From: CATQHL01 sp965242895
Lineage (GTDB): Bacteria; Actinomycetota; Acidimicrobiia; Acidimicrobiales; CATQHL01
NCBI GenBank assembly: GCA_965242895.1
Contig: OZ251507.1
Location: 1,302,001 to 1,366,000, forward strand
Direction of reading: 5' to 3'
DNA: 64,000 bases
The notes under the pieces are model-generated. The model was not told the origin of the DNA. It was given only the letters and a program-made list of their open reading frames with translations, and did no database searches. This document shows positions 44,430 to 52,716 of the stretch, piece by piece. The position numbers and the translations under genes were made by a program. How positions within the stretch are numbered: position 1 is the first letter of the stretch; each line of letters begins with the position of its first letter.

Positions 44430-45199
44430 CACGCGACCTTGGTTTTGTCTAGAGGAATTGTGCACATGCTTTCTACACCTCGGCTGTCTACTACTTTCAC
44501 AGCTGCACGGCTATATTTGCCAGGTTCGAACGGCAAAGACACAGATCCTTCATATGCTCTTATCAGCACAGAGTCTATAACTGCTTTCAGGTTTTTTGCC
44601 AGTTTTGCCCAGTCGTCTGTTTGAGGGAAGAAAATCTGGGACGGATACATTGTTCTGCCGTCATAGTCAATGTCCAGAGACCAGACTGCTATTTTCGATG
44701 TTCCGCCTGTCAAACATTCGCCACTTGTCGGGTCGAAATAGTCGAATCCTAAAATTTCTACGACAAATTTTCCTTCGCTGTTCTGCTGCAACTTTATGTC
44801 TGGCTGCCCGACCAGCCAGAACGGAGAATCAGAGTTTTTCTTCGCTCCTTTCAAATCTGACATAAAAATGTCCGGGTCTATAACAGCGCGACGCAGGTTT
44901 TTGCCTGGCCATTTTTTTTCGTCTATCGCTGTCTGAGCTTCACTTGTGAAAGACTGAGCCAAGAAGAACAGAACATCTGGTTCTGGGACAAGTTTTTGTG
45001 CTTCTTGTATAGATAGCTCGACTTCTGTTTTAGACAGAGACGCATGTTTCTGAGCTAGGCAAATAGCTGCTTGTTGGCCGCTGTCTAACTCTCCGACAGC
45101 TTGCAGTTTGCCATACGGATGTGTGTCTATGGACACGAATCGCACATTGCCGTTATTGTGAGCTTGGATGCCTGTTCTTAACAGCAAATCCTTTATCAT
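44429..45199 (-). CDS. C-terminal part of phase-variable Mod methyltransferase (out of frame with the N-terminal part)
   Basis: 256 residues, beginning MIKDLLLRTGIQ and containing FWLVGQPDIKLQQ, EILGFDYFDP and IAVWSLDIDYDGRTMYPSQIFFP, then the overlap with res. Homologous Mod proteins carry this region as their C-terminus. The frame continues upstream as GCA TAT TAT GAT into the G run, so losing one G (26 to 25) joins it to the N-terminal part. It could also be translated alone from ATG 45199, since the G run lies 11 bases upstream and could act as a ribosome-binding site (inference). Confidence 0.8.
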   Translation of the reverse strand: MIKDLLLRTGIQAHNNGNVRFVSIDTHPYGKLQAVGELDSGQQAAICLAQKHASLSKTEVELSIQEAQKLVPEPDVLFFLAQSFTSEAQTAIDEKKWPGKNLRRAVIDPDIFMSDLKGAKKNSDSPFWLVGQPDIKLQQNSEGKFVVEILGFDYFDPTSGECLTGGTSKIAVWSLDIDYDGRTMYPSQIFFPQTDDWAKLAKNLKAVIDSVLIRAYEGSVSLPFEPGKYSRAAVKVVDSRGVESMCTIPLDKTKVA

Positions 45200-46937
45200 T
45201 GCATAATAATCCCCCCCCCCCCCCCCCCCCCCCCCCTTCCCTGATATTTTCTGGTTCTTCTAGCGGATCGACTATCGCGGGACCTAGCGGGGCAGGCAAA
45301 GCCTCGAAAGTAAAAGGTCCGCTCACACGGCAATTTTTTTTGCCTTTTGGAATGTTTGGCTGATTGTAGAGAGTTATGACTGTAGGATCCTCATCGTAAG
45401 CTAAAGTTTTTGCTGACACATACGGTACTGTCTTATACTTGAAGCCTTGGGAAACATCATCTCCTTTCTCGTCCGCCAACTCGTAATAATCGAACACTGC
45501 CGTTGTCAAGCGCTGCTTAGCTAAAGTCAAAGCCACCCGAGAAGTATCACAAGTAATCCACCGCCGACCCCATTGCTCGGCGACATAGGCTGTTGTACCG
45601 CTGCCACAGGTGGGGTCGAATACAAGGTCGCCTGGGTCTGAGGTCATTAGAAGACATCGTTCGATAATACTATTCGCTGTCTCTACCACGTATCTCTTGT
45701 CTTGGGCATACGACATTTTGGGCCAGACATTATGAATACGGCGACCAGGCACTTCGTTCTCGTATTTCTTCCAAGACAGCCTTGTTCTAGAAGATCCGTC
45801 AAGTCGTCCAAGTTCTGCCAAGCGGTCTAATCCAGAATGTGATACGCTCCAATGGAGCGTATCAGGACATGGAAATTCCTTACCAGCAAGGAAATATGAA
45901 TCAGACCGTCCAGTTGTGGAACGACCTTGGGAGAACATTGCCGTTCTGTTGTATAGTCTCGCACCATTTGGCAAGTGTTTATCTGGGTCTTCCTGTTCAG
46001 CCTTTGTTAACTTCCGGTTAGTTCCATCTGAGAGTTGCACCATTGCATAGGAACTAAAAAGGCCAATAAGTTCTTTCCGCGTCATTGATTCATAAAGCTG
46101 GTGATACCTAACTTTGGATATATCTTTTGCATACCACAGCAGATAAGTAGATACATCAGGTAGAGTTTTAGCTGAACTTCCGCCAGCACTCACATAGGTA
46201 ATCACTGTCACTCTATTTTCTGCTCCAAACACTTCGTCCATTAGCAGACCGACCCGCATAAAGTTTTCATCACCCATCTGAACAAAGATACTACCTTCGT
46301 CAGTAAGCAGTTTTTGGCAGAGATGCAACCTGTCTCGCATGTATGTCAGATAGCTGTGGATTCCTAGATTCCATGTGTCTCTATACGCCTTAACCATTTC
46401 AGGTTCAGTCGAACGGTCTTTATCTCTGACATTCTTGTCGTGGGTGAAAGGCTGAAAGTTGCTGTTGTAGTTCATCCCATAGGGCGGATCAAAATATATG
46501 GTTTGAACCTTTCCTGCCATCTGCTCTCGTTCCAGCAAGCTGTTCATCGCCAAAAAGCTGTCGCCTGCTATCATCCTGTTCGCCCAGCCGACTTGATGCT
46601 GATAGAACTCTATGGCTTTCTCGGCTGGCAAAGCAGATGTACTGAACAGCGGAGGCTGTTTTTTGTCGTCACGCGATTTTTTAACGTTTTCCAAACAGGC
46701 TTTCGGGTGAATATGCTCGTGAATATGCAAACTGCGGGTCTCTATCTGCATAGGCTTATAGGTTTTGCCTGCGTAAGACAGCCCTAGATGCGGATCAAGG
46801 TTCGGGTCATGTGGTTCTCTTGACCATTCAGCGAACTCCCAGTCTAGATCAGGGTCGGTTTCAGGTCTTACCGTTCCAGCTTCAGGTGCGTTAGCTCTGG
46901 TGGTTTGATGTTGGTATGTGTCTATTGTTTGGGTCAT
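45153..46937 (-). CDS. Type III-like DNA methyltransferase Mod, N-terminal catalytic part, frameshifted at poly-G
   Basis: 594 residues as it reads now. Order is that of a beta-class adenine methyltransferase: motif IV in IYFDPPYGMNYNSNF (near 148), a variable target-recognition region, and the SAM motif VFDPTCGSGTTAYVAEQWG near 444. The N-terminus (DLDWEFAEWSREPHDPNLDPHL) is typical of Mod proteins paired with DEAH Res subunits. At residue 567 it runs into 26 G, giving nine Gly and an 18-residue tail in the wrong frame. One G fewer would give a fused protein of about 835 residues with an eight-Gly linker. Confidence 0.88.
   Translation of the reverse strand: MTQTIDTYQHQTTRANAPEAGTVRPETDPDLDWEFAEWSREPHDPNLDPHLGLSYAGKTYKPMQIETRSLHIHEHIHPKACLENVKKSRDDKKQPPLFSTSALPAEKAIEFYQHQVGWANRMIAGDSFLAMNSLLEREQMAGKVQTIYFDPPYGMNYNSNFQPFTHDKNVRDKDRSTEPEMVKAYRDTWNLGIHSYLTYMRDRLHLCQKLLTDEGSIFVQMGDENFMRVGLLMDEVFGAENRVTVITYVSAGGSSAKTLPDVSTYLLWYAKDISKVRYHQLYESMTRKELIGLFSSYAMVQLSDGTNRKLTKAEQEDPDKHLPNGARLYNRTAMFSQGRSTTGRSDSYFLAGKEFPCPDTLHWSVSHSGLDRLAELGRLDGSSRTRLSWKKYENEVPGRRIHNVWPKMSYAQDKRYVVETANSIIERCLLMTSDPGDLVFDPTCGSGTTAYVAEQWGRRWITCDTSRVALTLAKQRLTTAVFDYYELADEKGDDVSQGFKYKTVPYVSAKTLAYDEDPTVITLYNQPNIPKGKKNCRVSGPFTFEALPAPLGPAIVDPLEEPENIREGGGGGGGGGLLCNDKGFAVKNRHPSSQ
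45211..45236 (-). repeat. Homopolymeric G tract (26 G on the coding strand), phase-variation switch
   Basis: 26 consecutive C on the plus strand, between the two mod reading frames. With n G after codon GAA the frames are: n=1 mod 3, fused Mod; n=2 mod 3 (present, 26), nine Gly plus an 18-residue tail; n=0 mod 3, tail IIMQ and TGA, where the stop overlaps the ATG of the C-terminal part as ATGA. The true length in the population is probably mixed. Confidence 0.9.
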
Positions 46938-47605
46938 TGTAGAGGTGGTGGGTCTTTCTGGAAGTTGAATATCTTCTGTTTTGTGTGTGCTAGTTAAGTT
47001 TATAGAAGAATCAGACTAGAGTGTTTCTGTCTGGGTTTGTCTTCTGCCTGGCTGCCACAAAATAGTGCTTTGGCGGCGTACTCTGGCAATGTCAGCTTCC
47101 TGACGGCTGGTGTTGCATTCGTAGATGTCCTTGTCTATGGTGTTGGCTCTGTGAGATCTTTGTAGCGCAGTTGTTTATTGTGATGTTGCGGATGATATGT
47201 TTATCTACTCTATGGTAGCACGACGACTGCCGGGTGGTCGCATTCTAGGTCTTCCGAGAGGCTGGCGAGGTTCTGCTGTCGTCTGTCATGCCCATGAGCT
47301 TTCAGCCACCTTGCTTCTCACGAGACCCTGCAAGTTCTTCTTGTCGGGACGCTTCCCAAGCTCAGTTACCATATTTCCGCCTCGTTGCAACGATCTGACC
47401 GCATCACTTTTCGCAACAGTAGATTCAACCACAATTCCATAGCTACTCTAGGGTGTGACGATCACCGGCGGCCGGTCGCCGAATTCCTTCCCCCGTGAAA
47501 CATCGCGAGTATCATGACAAGTATAGTGTATAATTTTCAAAATTATAAGTATATAGAAAAAACATGTAGATTGTTTCGGTAGATCGATTTCGGGAGTATT
47601 TTCAT
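46938..47605. other. 668-bp gap between divergent methyltransferase genes
   Basis: No intact gene. Short coding-like stretches on the minus strand (for example KDIYECNTSRQEADIARVRR in 47040-47140) lack starts and are broken by stops. GC content rises in 47215-47400 and drops sharply after 47490. A decayed gene or mobile-element remnant is possible, but I cannot name one. Confidence 0.4.
47529..47547. promoter_or_regulatory. Perfect palindrome upstream of methyltransferase
   Basis: TATAATTTT-C-AAAATTATA, 9-bp arms with a one-base centre, 59 bp before the 47606 ATG. It contains TATAAT, so it could be a -10 covered by an operator, as in self-regulated R-M genes. No -35 is evident. Confidence 0.45.
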
Positions 47606-48778
47606 ATGGCACTTACTGAAAAATTGCAGCTCTTTGAAACTACACCAAGTTTTGCTGCAAATGGGTCAGAACCACATATCCAGGAATTTTGGACCTCTCG
47701 ACAGCGCCAAGGACATAGTCTTCATGAAATTAGCTATCGTGCTTGCTTTAAACCCCAACTGCCTGAGTACTTTATTGACAAATTTACCGAGCCAGGAGAT
47801 CTAGTCGCCGATCCTTTCCTAGGTCGTGGAACTACTCCCTTACAAGCGCATATAATGGGTCGACGAGCAGCAGGAAGTGATATTAACCCTCTTAGTGTAA
47901 TGCTTGTGAGGCCAAGATTAAACCCTCCACCACTCAGTGAAGTAGAAAAAAGACTTGATCGTATCATTGCTGAAGCTGAAATTCCAAGTGAAGATGAAGA
48001 GTTACTCTCCTTTTATCACCCCAGGATACTTTCGGTGTTGGTGAACTTGAAGAATTATTTTGTCCAACGTTCTGAACAGAGCAATCTCGATAATATCGAT
48101 GATTGGATCCGAATGATATGTCTGAATCGGCTTAGTGGCCACTCACCGGGATTTTTTTCTGTGCGAACAATGCCACCTAATCAGGCAGTATCAATAGAGT
48201 CGCAAAAACGAATTAATGCAAAGAATAATCAAACTCCTATACGAAAAGATGTAAAGGCAATTGTGCTCAAGAAATCGAAGTCACTCTTGCGTTCAGGAAT
48301 TCCGCCGCACAGTCCAGATGCGCCCATCATTCAATGCGCTGACGCCACTAATCTTTCTTATCTTGACGCAGATTCTGTTGATTTAGTAGTAACCTCTCCA
48401 CCCTTTCTCAATATTGTTGATTATCGTAGCGACAACTGGTTGCGGTGTTGGTTTGCCAATATAGATCCCGAAAGTGTTACATGGAGTTCCTATTCTTCAG
48501 TCGATGAATGGAGGTCATTTATACGCTTTGCCTTTATTGAGATGTGCAAAGTTGTTCGTCTGGACGGACATATAGCTTTCGAAGTTGGTGAAGTTCGTAA
48601 TGGCGAAGTAGAACTTGAAAAGGAAGTCGTACTTGCTGCTAAAGAGCTTCCACTGCGTTTGGAGGCAGTACTAATTAACCAACAGTCGTTTACGAAAACA
48701 TCCAATCTATGGGGAGTCGAAAACAATAAACGGGGTACAAATACAAATCGTATAGTTCTGTTCAAAAGAACTGCATAG
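47606..48778 (+). CDS. Solitary site-specific DNA methyltransferase (N4-cytosine/N6-adenine type)
   Basis: 390 residues. The SAM motif ADPFLGRGTTPLQAHIMGRRAAGSDINP is near residue 67 and the catalytic motif VVTSPPFLNIVDY near 268, so motif I precedes motif IV, unlike Mod at 45-47 kb. The S-P-P-F form favours N4-cytosine modification (tentative). No restriction nuclease is adjacent, so it is solitary or its partner is lost. AT-rich composition and long distance from core genes mark it as part of the accessory island. Confidence 0.85.
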   Translation: MALTEKLQLFETTPSFAANGSEPHIQEFWTSRQRQGHSLHEISYRACFKPQLPEYFIDKFTEPGDLVADPFLGRGTTPLQAHIMGRRAAGSDINPLSVMLVRPRLNPPPLSEVEKRLDRIIAEAEIPSEDEELLSFYHPRILSVLVNLKNYFVQRSEQSNLDNIDDWIRMICLNRLSGHSPGFFSVRTMPPNQAVSIESQKRINAKNNQTPIRKDVKAIVLKKSKSLLRSGIPPHSPDAPIIQCADATNLSYLDADSVDLVVTSPPFLNIVDYRSDNWLRCWFANIDPESVTWSSYSSVDEWRSFIRFAFIEMCKVVRLDGHIAFEVGEVRNGEVELEKEVVLAAKELPLRLEAVLINQQSFTKTSNLWGVENNKRGTNTNRIVLFKRTA

Positions 48779-48821
48779 GATTAGATTGCTGCTTTTGTGA
48801 CGCTTATGCAGTTTGTGCTGC

Positions 48822-49346
48822 TTAGCGGAAGCGCCCGCGGCGCGAGGAGATTACTCCGGTATCGAAGCCTGCCCAGGAGAGTCCGCCTGCAAATCGGGCG
48901 TGCTCTATTTTCAAGCAGCGGTCCATCACTACGTTCATCCCGGCGGCTGCACATATTTGAATTGCTTGCGGACTCCAGAGTCCTAACTGAGCCCAGAAAG
49001 TCTTAGAGCCCACGGCAACGGCTTCTTCGGCCACGTCTGGCAGGAACTCGGCTCGCCTGAATACGTCGGTGATGTCGGGCGCTGCCGGCAGGGAGTCCAG
49101 CGACGGGTAGACCTCCCTTCCTAGGATTTCGCTCTCGGCGGGGTTCACGAAGTAGACGTCGAAGTCGGTGGAGGAGGAGAGCAGATAGGTGGCCACGAAG
49201 TTGCTGGCGCGCGCCGGATTGGATGAAGCGCCCACTACGGCCACCGATTTGGCGCGGCCAATTATCTCGCGGCGGCGCAGGGCGTCCGGCGGTGTCCAGC
49301 CCGGCACCTCCGGCCAGCGCTTCGCCATATCAGCCATAGCCATCAT
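48822..49346 (-). CDS. CoA-binding-domain protein
   Basis: 174 residues with a CoA-binding Rossmann fold of the YccU type: SVAVVGASSNPARASNFVATYLL near 34, FVNPAESEILGREVYPSL, and CLKIEHARF near the end. YccU-type proteins bind CoA; the physiological role is unknown. The start overlaps the metY stop by 4 bp, so it is cotranscribed with sulfur-amino-acid metabolism. Confidence 0.88.
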   Translation of the reverse strand: MMAMADMAKRWPEVPGWTPPDALRRREIIGRAKSVAVVGASSNPARASNFVATYLLSSSTDFDVYFVNPAESEILGREVYPSLDSLPAAPDITDVFRRAEFLPDVAEEAVAVGSKTFWAQLGLWSPQAIQICAAAGMNVVMDRCLKIEHARFAGGLSWAGFDTGVISSRRGRFR

Positions 49347-50641
49347 CTGCTGCTTACCGCGGCGCTCAGCGCCTGGTCTAAGTCCCAGATGATGTCTTCG
49401 ATGTCTTCGAGCCCCACTGAAAGGCGCACCATGTCGGCAAGAACCCCTGCGGCGGCCAGTTCGTCGTCGGAGAGCTGTTGATGGGTGGTGGAGGCCGGAT
49501 GGATGACCAGAGTCTTGGCGTCGCCCACGTTGGCTAGGTGGGAGATCATCTGAAGCGACTCAATGAACTTCGCCCCAGCTGCCCGCCCGCCGCGCACTCC
49601 GAAAGCGAAGATTGCCCCCGGCCCTAAAGGCAGGTAGCGCCGCGCCAAGTCGTATTGGGGATGCTCCCCCAGCCCTGCCCAGTGCACCCAAGCCACGCGT
49701 TCGTCGGACGCAAGCCATTCGGCTGCCGCACGGGCGTTGGCCATATGTGCGTCCATGCGAACAGGCAGCGTCTCCAGTCCCTGCAGCAGCAGGAAGGAGT
49801 TGAAAGGCGAGAGGCACGCTCCGATGTCGCGCATTTGCTCGGCGCGCAGTTTCGTGCAGAAGGCGTACTTGCCGAAATTGTCCCACCAGCGGAGGTTGCT
49901 GTAGCTCGGAACCGGCTCTGTCATGTGACTGAAGCGTCCCGACGACCAGTCGAAGCGGCCAGCGTCGACGACGACTCCGGCGATGGTCGTGCCGTGTCCG
50001 CAGAGATACTTCGTAGCGGAATGCAAGACGATGTCTGCTCCGTATTTCAGCGGCTGGCAAAGGTAGGGGGTGGCGAAGGTGGAATCCACCACCAGCGGAA
50101 GGCCGTGGGCGTGAGCCACCTCGGCCAGCGCCTCAATGTCGGCCACTGCTCCGGAGGGATTGGCGATGAGTTCGACATAAAGCAGCTTGGTCTCTGCTCG
50201 GATGGCTGCGGCGAAGGCGCTTATGTCGGTCACGTCCACGAACGAAGTTTCGATGCCTAGCCGCCGCAGAGTCACGTCGAACTGCGTGTAGGTGCCTCCG
50301 TAGATGCCCGAGGCGGAGACGATGTGATCGCCTGCGCCGGCCAGCGCCGTGACCACCAGGAATTCAGCCGCCTGCCCGCTGGCGGCTGCGACCGCTCCTA
50401 CCCCGCCTTCCAAAGCCGCCATCCGTTCTTCGAACGCCGAAGTGGTGGGGTTGGAGATACGGGAGTAAATGTGCCCGAACTTCTGCAAAGCGAAGAGGTC
50501 GGCGGCGTCGGCGGTGTCTTCGAAGACGAAACTCGAGGACTGGAAGATTGGCGTCACTCGAGCGCCGGTGGTCGGATCTGGGCAGCTTCCTGCGTGTAGG
50601 GCTCGGGTGCGGAAGCCCCACTCTCGTTCGGTAGAGGTCAT
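49343..50641 (-). CDS. metY: O-acetylhomoserine sulfhydrylase / aminocarboxypropyltransferase
   Basis: A 432-residue Cys/Met-metabolism PLP enzyme. The PLP lysine is in LHSATKYLCGHGTTIAGVVVD near residue 210. RALHAG near the start, YSRISNPTTSAFEERMAALEGG and VIHPASTTHQQLSD are typical of MetY. It makes homocysteine from O-acetylhomoserine and sulfide. It lies 12 bp after the geranylgeranyl-reductase gene. Confidence 0.94.
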   Translation of the reverse strand: MTSTEREWGFRTRALHAGSCPDPTTGARVTPIFQSSSFVFEDTADAADLFALQKFGHIYSRISNPTTSAFEERMAALEGGVGAVAAASGQAAEFLVVTALAGAGDHIVSASGIYGGTYTQFDVTLRRLGIETSFVDVTDISAFAAAIRAETKLLYVELIANPSGAVADIEALAEVAHAHGLPLVVDSTFATPYLCQPLKYGADIVLHSATKYLCGHGTTIAGVVVDAGRFDWSSGRFSHMTEPVPSYSNLRWWDNFGKYAFCTKLRAEQMRDIGACLSPFNSFLLLQGLETLPVRMDAHMANARAAAEWLASDERVAWVHWAGLGEHPQYDLARRYLPLGPGAIFAFGVRGGRAAGAKFIESLQMISHLANVGDAKTLVIHPASTTHQQLSDDELAAAGVLADMVRLSVGLEDIEDIIWDLDQALSAAVSSR

Positions 50642-50653
50642 GAGCGTCTCGTC

Positions 50654-51904
50654 CTATTCCGGCCTGAGGCGGGCCGCCCAGGCTAGAGATCGGTAGACCG
50701 CCTCGGCGGGGCCGTGCTCGTCTTCCCGCATCAGATTGGCCATTATGCGGAACGCCCCTTCCATGAGAGTCTGTGACTGCATCCCCACACGGGTCAACTG
50801 ACTCATGAGGCGAGGGCGGCCTATGAGCTGCGCGAACAGGCGGGCGACTTTGAAGTAGAGCCCGTATTCTTTCTCCAGCAGTTCTGGGTAGTAGCTCAGG
50901 GTCATGCCGTCGTTGCAGATCACCGCTTCGGCCACGAGTTCGGCCGCCAATCGGCCGGTCTCATAGGCGTAGTCGATTCCTTCGCCGTTGAACGGATTCA
51001 CGGAGCCGGCTGCGTCGCCCGCCACGAGGAAGTTGGGTCCGGCCTTGGGCTCGACAGAGCCGGCCATGGGCAGCCTTCCCCCAACAGGCGCCATCAGTGG
51101 ATTCGCCGGGTTGATGTTCCAGAAATCCCGCACCGCGTGAGACCATTCTTCCATCAGCCAACTGGTGTTTACGCCGCGGTAGTTCTTGTAGGTAGACAGC
51201 AGTCCGATTCCTATGTTCACGCTGCCGTCGCCTAGGGGGAATATCCAGCCGTAGCCCGGCAGAGGATCTCCGTTGCGGTCGCGCACGTCCAGCACGCTTT
51301 CGATCCAAGGATCATCGTGGCGTGGGCTCTCGAAGTATGTGCGGATTGCCATTCCCTGGGGGTACGAACGGTCGCGTCGGCAGCCCAAGGCGCGTCCGAT
51401 TCTGGAGTTGGCGCCTTCCGCGATGATCAAATACCGAGCCTTGACGGATGTCCGCTCCCCGCTGGTGCGGTCGAAAACGTCTACTCCTTTGCACAGTCCG
51501 TTGATCAGGATCGGCGAGATGGCTTCGGCGCCGTAGCGCACTTCTGCGCCTGATTCTTCGGCATTCTCCAAGACCATTTGATCCAGTTCGCTGCGCACCG
51601 CCACGTAGCCGTGGGAGGGGAAAATGGAGTGCTTGGGCCAGGGGAGTTCAAGCGTGCGACCGTGCGCCGAAGTCCTTAGCCCCTCAAATTTGTGGTATTC
51701 ATCCAATTGCGCGGAAAGCCCCATGTCGGCCAGCTGCTTCACGGCTCTGGGGGTCAGGCCGTCGCCGCAGGTCTTTTGGCGCGGAAAGCGCTTTTTCTCC
51801 AGGACCAAGACGTCCAGTCCGCCCTTGGCAGCCCAAAAAGCAGCGGAAGCCCCTGCGGGGCCGCCTCCTACGACAAGAAGGTCGCGCCGGTCGACGCTCG
51901 TCAG
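50654..51904 (-). CDS. Geranylgeranyl reductase family FAD oxidoreductase (MenJ-like)
   Basis: 416 residues from CTG 51904. The first canonical start, TTG 51808, lies beyond the FAD motif and gives a truncated protein. The open frame upstream supplies RRDLLVVGGGPAGASAAFW, the required dinucleotide-binding N-terminus, and has no ATG/GTG/TTG. The CTG overlaps the cytochrome c stop as CTGA, preceded by AAGGCGAG. Further motifs are KTCGDGLTPRAV and VAGDAAGSVNPFNGEGIDYA. Relatives saturate prenyl chains; next to the menaquinol:cytochrome c locus, a menaquinone-chain reductase is likely (inference). Confidence 0.88.
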   Translation of the reverse strand: MTSVDRRDLLVVGGGPAGASAAFWAAKGGLDVLVLEKKRFPRQKTCGDGLTPRAVKQLADMGLSAQLDEYHKFEGLRTSAHGRTLELPWPKHSIFPSHGYVAVRSELDQMVLENAEESGAEVRYGAEAISPILINGLCKGVDVFDRTSGERTSVKARYLIIAEGANSRIGRALGCRRDRSYPQGMAIRTYFESPRHDDPWIESVLDVRDRNGDPLPGYGWIFPLGDGSVNIGIGLLSTYKNYRGVNTSWLMEEWSHAVRDFWNINPANPLMAPVGGRLPMAGSVEPKAGPNFLVAGDAAGSVNPFNGEGIDYAYETGRLAAELVAEAVICNDGMTLSYYPELLEKEYGLYFKVARLFAQLIGRPRLMSQLTRVGMQSQTLMEGAFRIMANLMREDEHGPAEAVYRSLAWAARLRPE

Positions 51905-52716
51905 GACTCGCCTTCGTCCGACGCCAGCAGGGGCGAAAGCAAGGCTGCCGCGTCTTCTACGGAGGTTTCCTCCAAAAAGTTCTCAGGAAGTTCTAGCGTT
52001 CCTTCGTTGAGGGCGTCGTCCGTGATGGGCGCCAGGGTGGCGGCCAGTTCGCTCGCCCCGTGGGTGACGCGCTCGTAGAGAACTACGGCCAGAATTTCCC
52101 GTGCGGAGAGATCATTGGCGTGCCCGGGCATGTTGGCGAACCAGCCGGCTTCGCGCCCGCGCTCAGGCGCCCCGTACGGATTTCCTTCGCCTATTCCGTT
52201 CGTCCCTTGCAGCACCCAGTGCACATGCTGCGCGAGACCTAGATTCTCGGCGTCGTCGGGGAAGGTCAGCAGTACTTCACCCTCGTTCAGCTTGGGGCCG
52301 CTGCTCGAACCCCCGCCGGAGGCGGTGTGGCAGGCTGCGCATTTGGCTTGAAAAACCTCCTCGCCCTCGGCGATGATGCCAGTTGCTGCCCGTGTCGGTT
52401 CTTCCAACGTTCCTACGTAGATGTAGGCCCAGACCGGCAGGAAGAGCAGCACAGGCATCACCCAGTACGGGATCTTGCTGCGGCGCAGGGCGGCCTGCAC
52501 CCATGGTTTCGGCTTGGGGGGCGGCGGAGGCGCAGGAGCTGGCGGTATTGCCGGCAAACTCGACGGGACAGATGCCGTCGCTGCGGGCGCGCTGGCCTTG
52601 GCGGGGGCGGCAGAAGCAGGAGCGGCGTCACCCGCTGGGGCGTCGCCGGCGCTGCCGGTGAGTTCTAGACGCCGCTGGCGCGAGCGTTCTAGAAGGTATT
52701 CAGGGACTTCGACCAC
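51901..52716 (-). CDS. Membrane-anchored monohaem cytochrome c
   Basis: 271 residues. A cytoplasmic N-terminus begins VEVPEYLLERSRQRR and continues with a Pro/Ala-rich linker. One membrane span lies at about 83-103 (MPVLLFLPVWAYIYVG), then a c-type haem domain with CAACH near 124 and a candidate axial Met in NMPGHA. It is divergent from the respiratory operon, with a Rex-like operator between. The N-terminal motif is shared with the cytochrome b C-terminal subunit at 54840. Confidence 0.88.
   Translation of the reverse strand: MVEVPEYLLERSRQRRLELTGSAGDAPAGDAAPASAAPAKASAPAATASVPSSLPAIPPAPAPPPPPKPKPWVQAALRRSKIPYWVMPVLLFLPVWAYIYVGTLEEPTRAATGIIAEGEEVFQAKCAACHTASGGGSSSGPKLNEGEVLLTFPDDAENLGLAQHVHWVLQGTNGIGEGNPYGAPERGREAGWFANMPGHANDLSAREILAVVLYERVTHGASELAATLAPITDDALNEGTLELPENFLEETSVEDAAALLSPLLASDEGES

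Noticed and set aside
45121..45363. Plus-strand ORF with a poly-proline run
   Set aside because: Antisense reading of the G tract in mod; no start context or family.
44429..46937. Calling the mod gene a simple frameshifted pseudogene
   Set aside because: Both halves and Res are intact, there are no other stops, and the only lesion is at a long homopolymer, the usual signature of a reversible switch.
47197..47442. Plus-strand ORF of 81 codons in the gap between methyltransferases
   Set aside because: No ribosome-binding site, low-complexity translation and no recognisable family.
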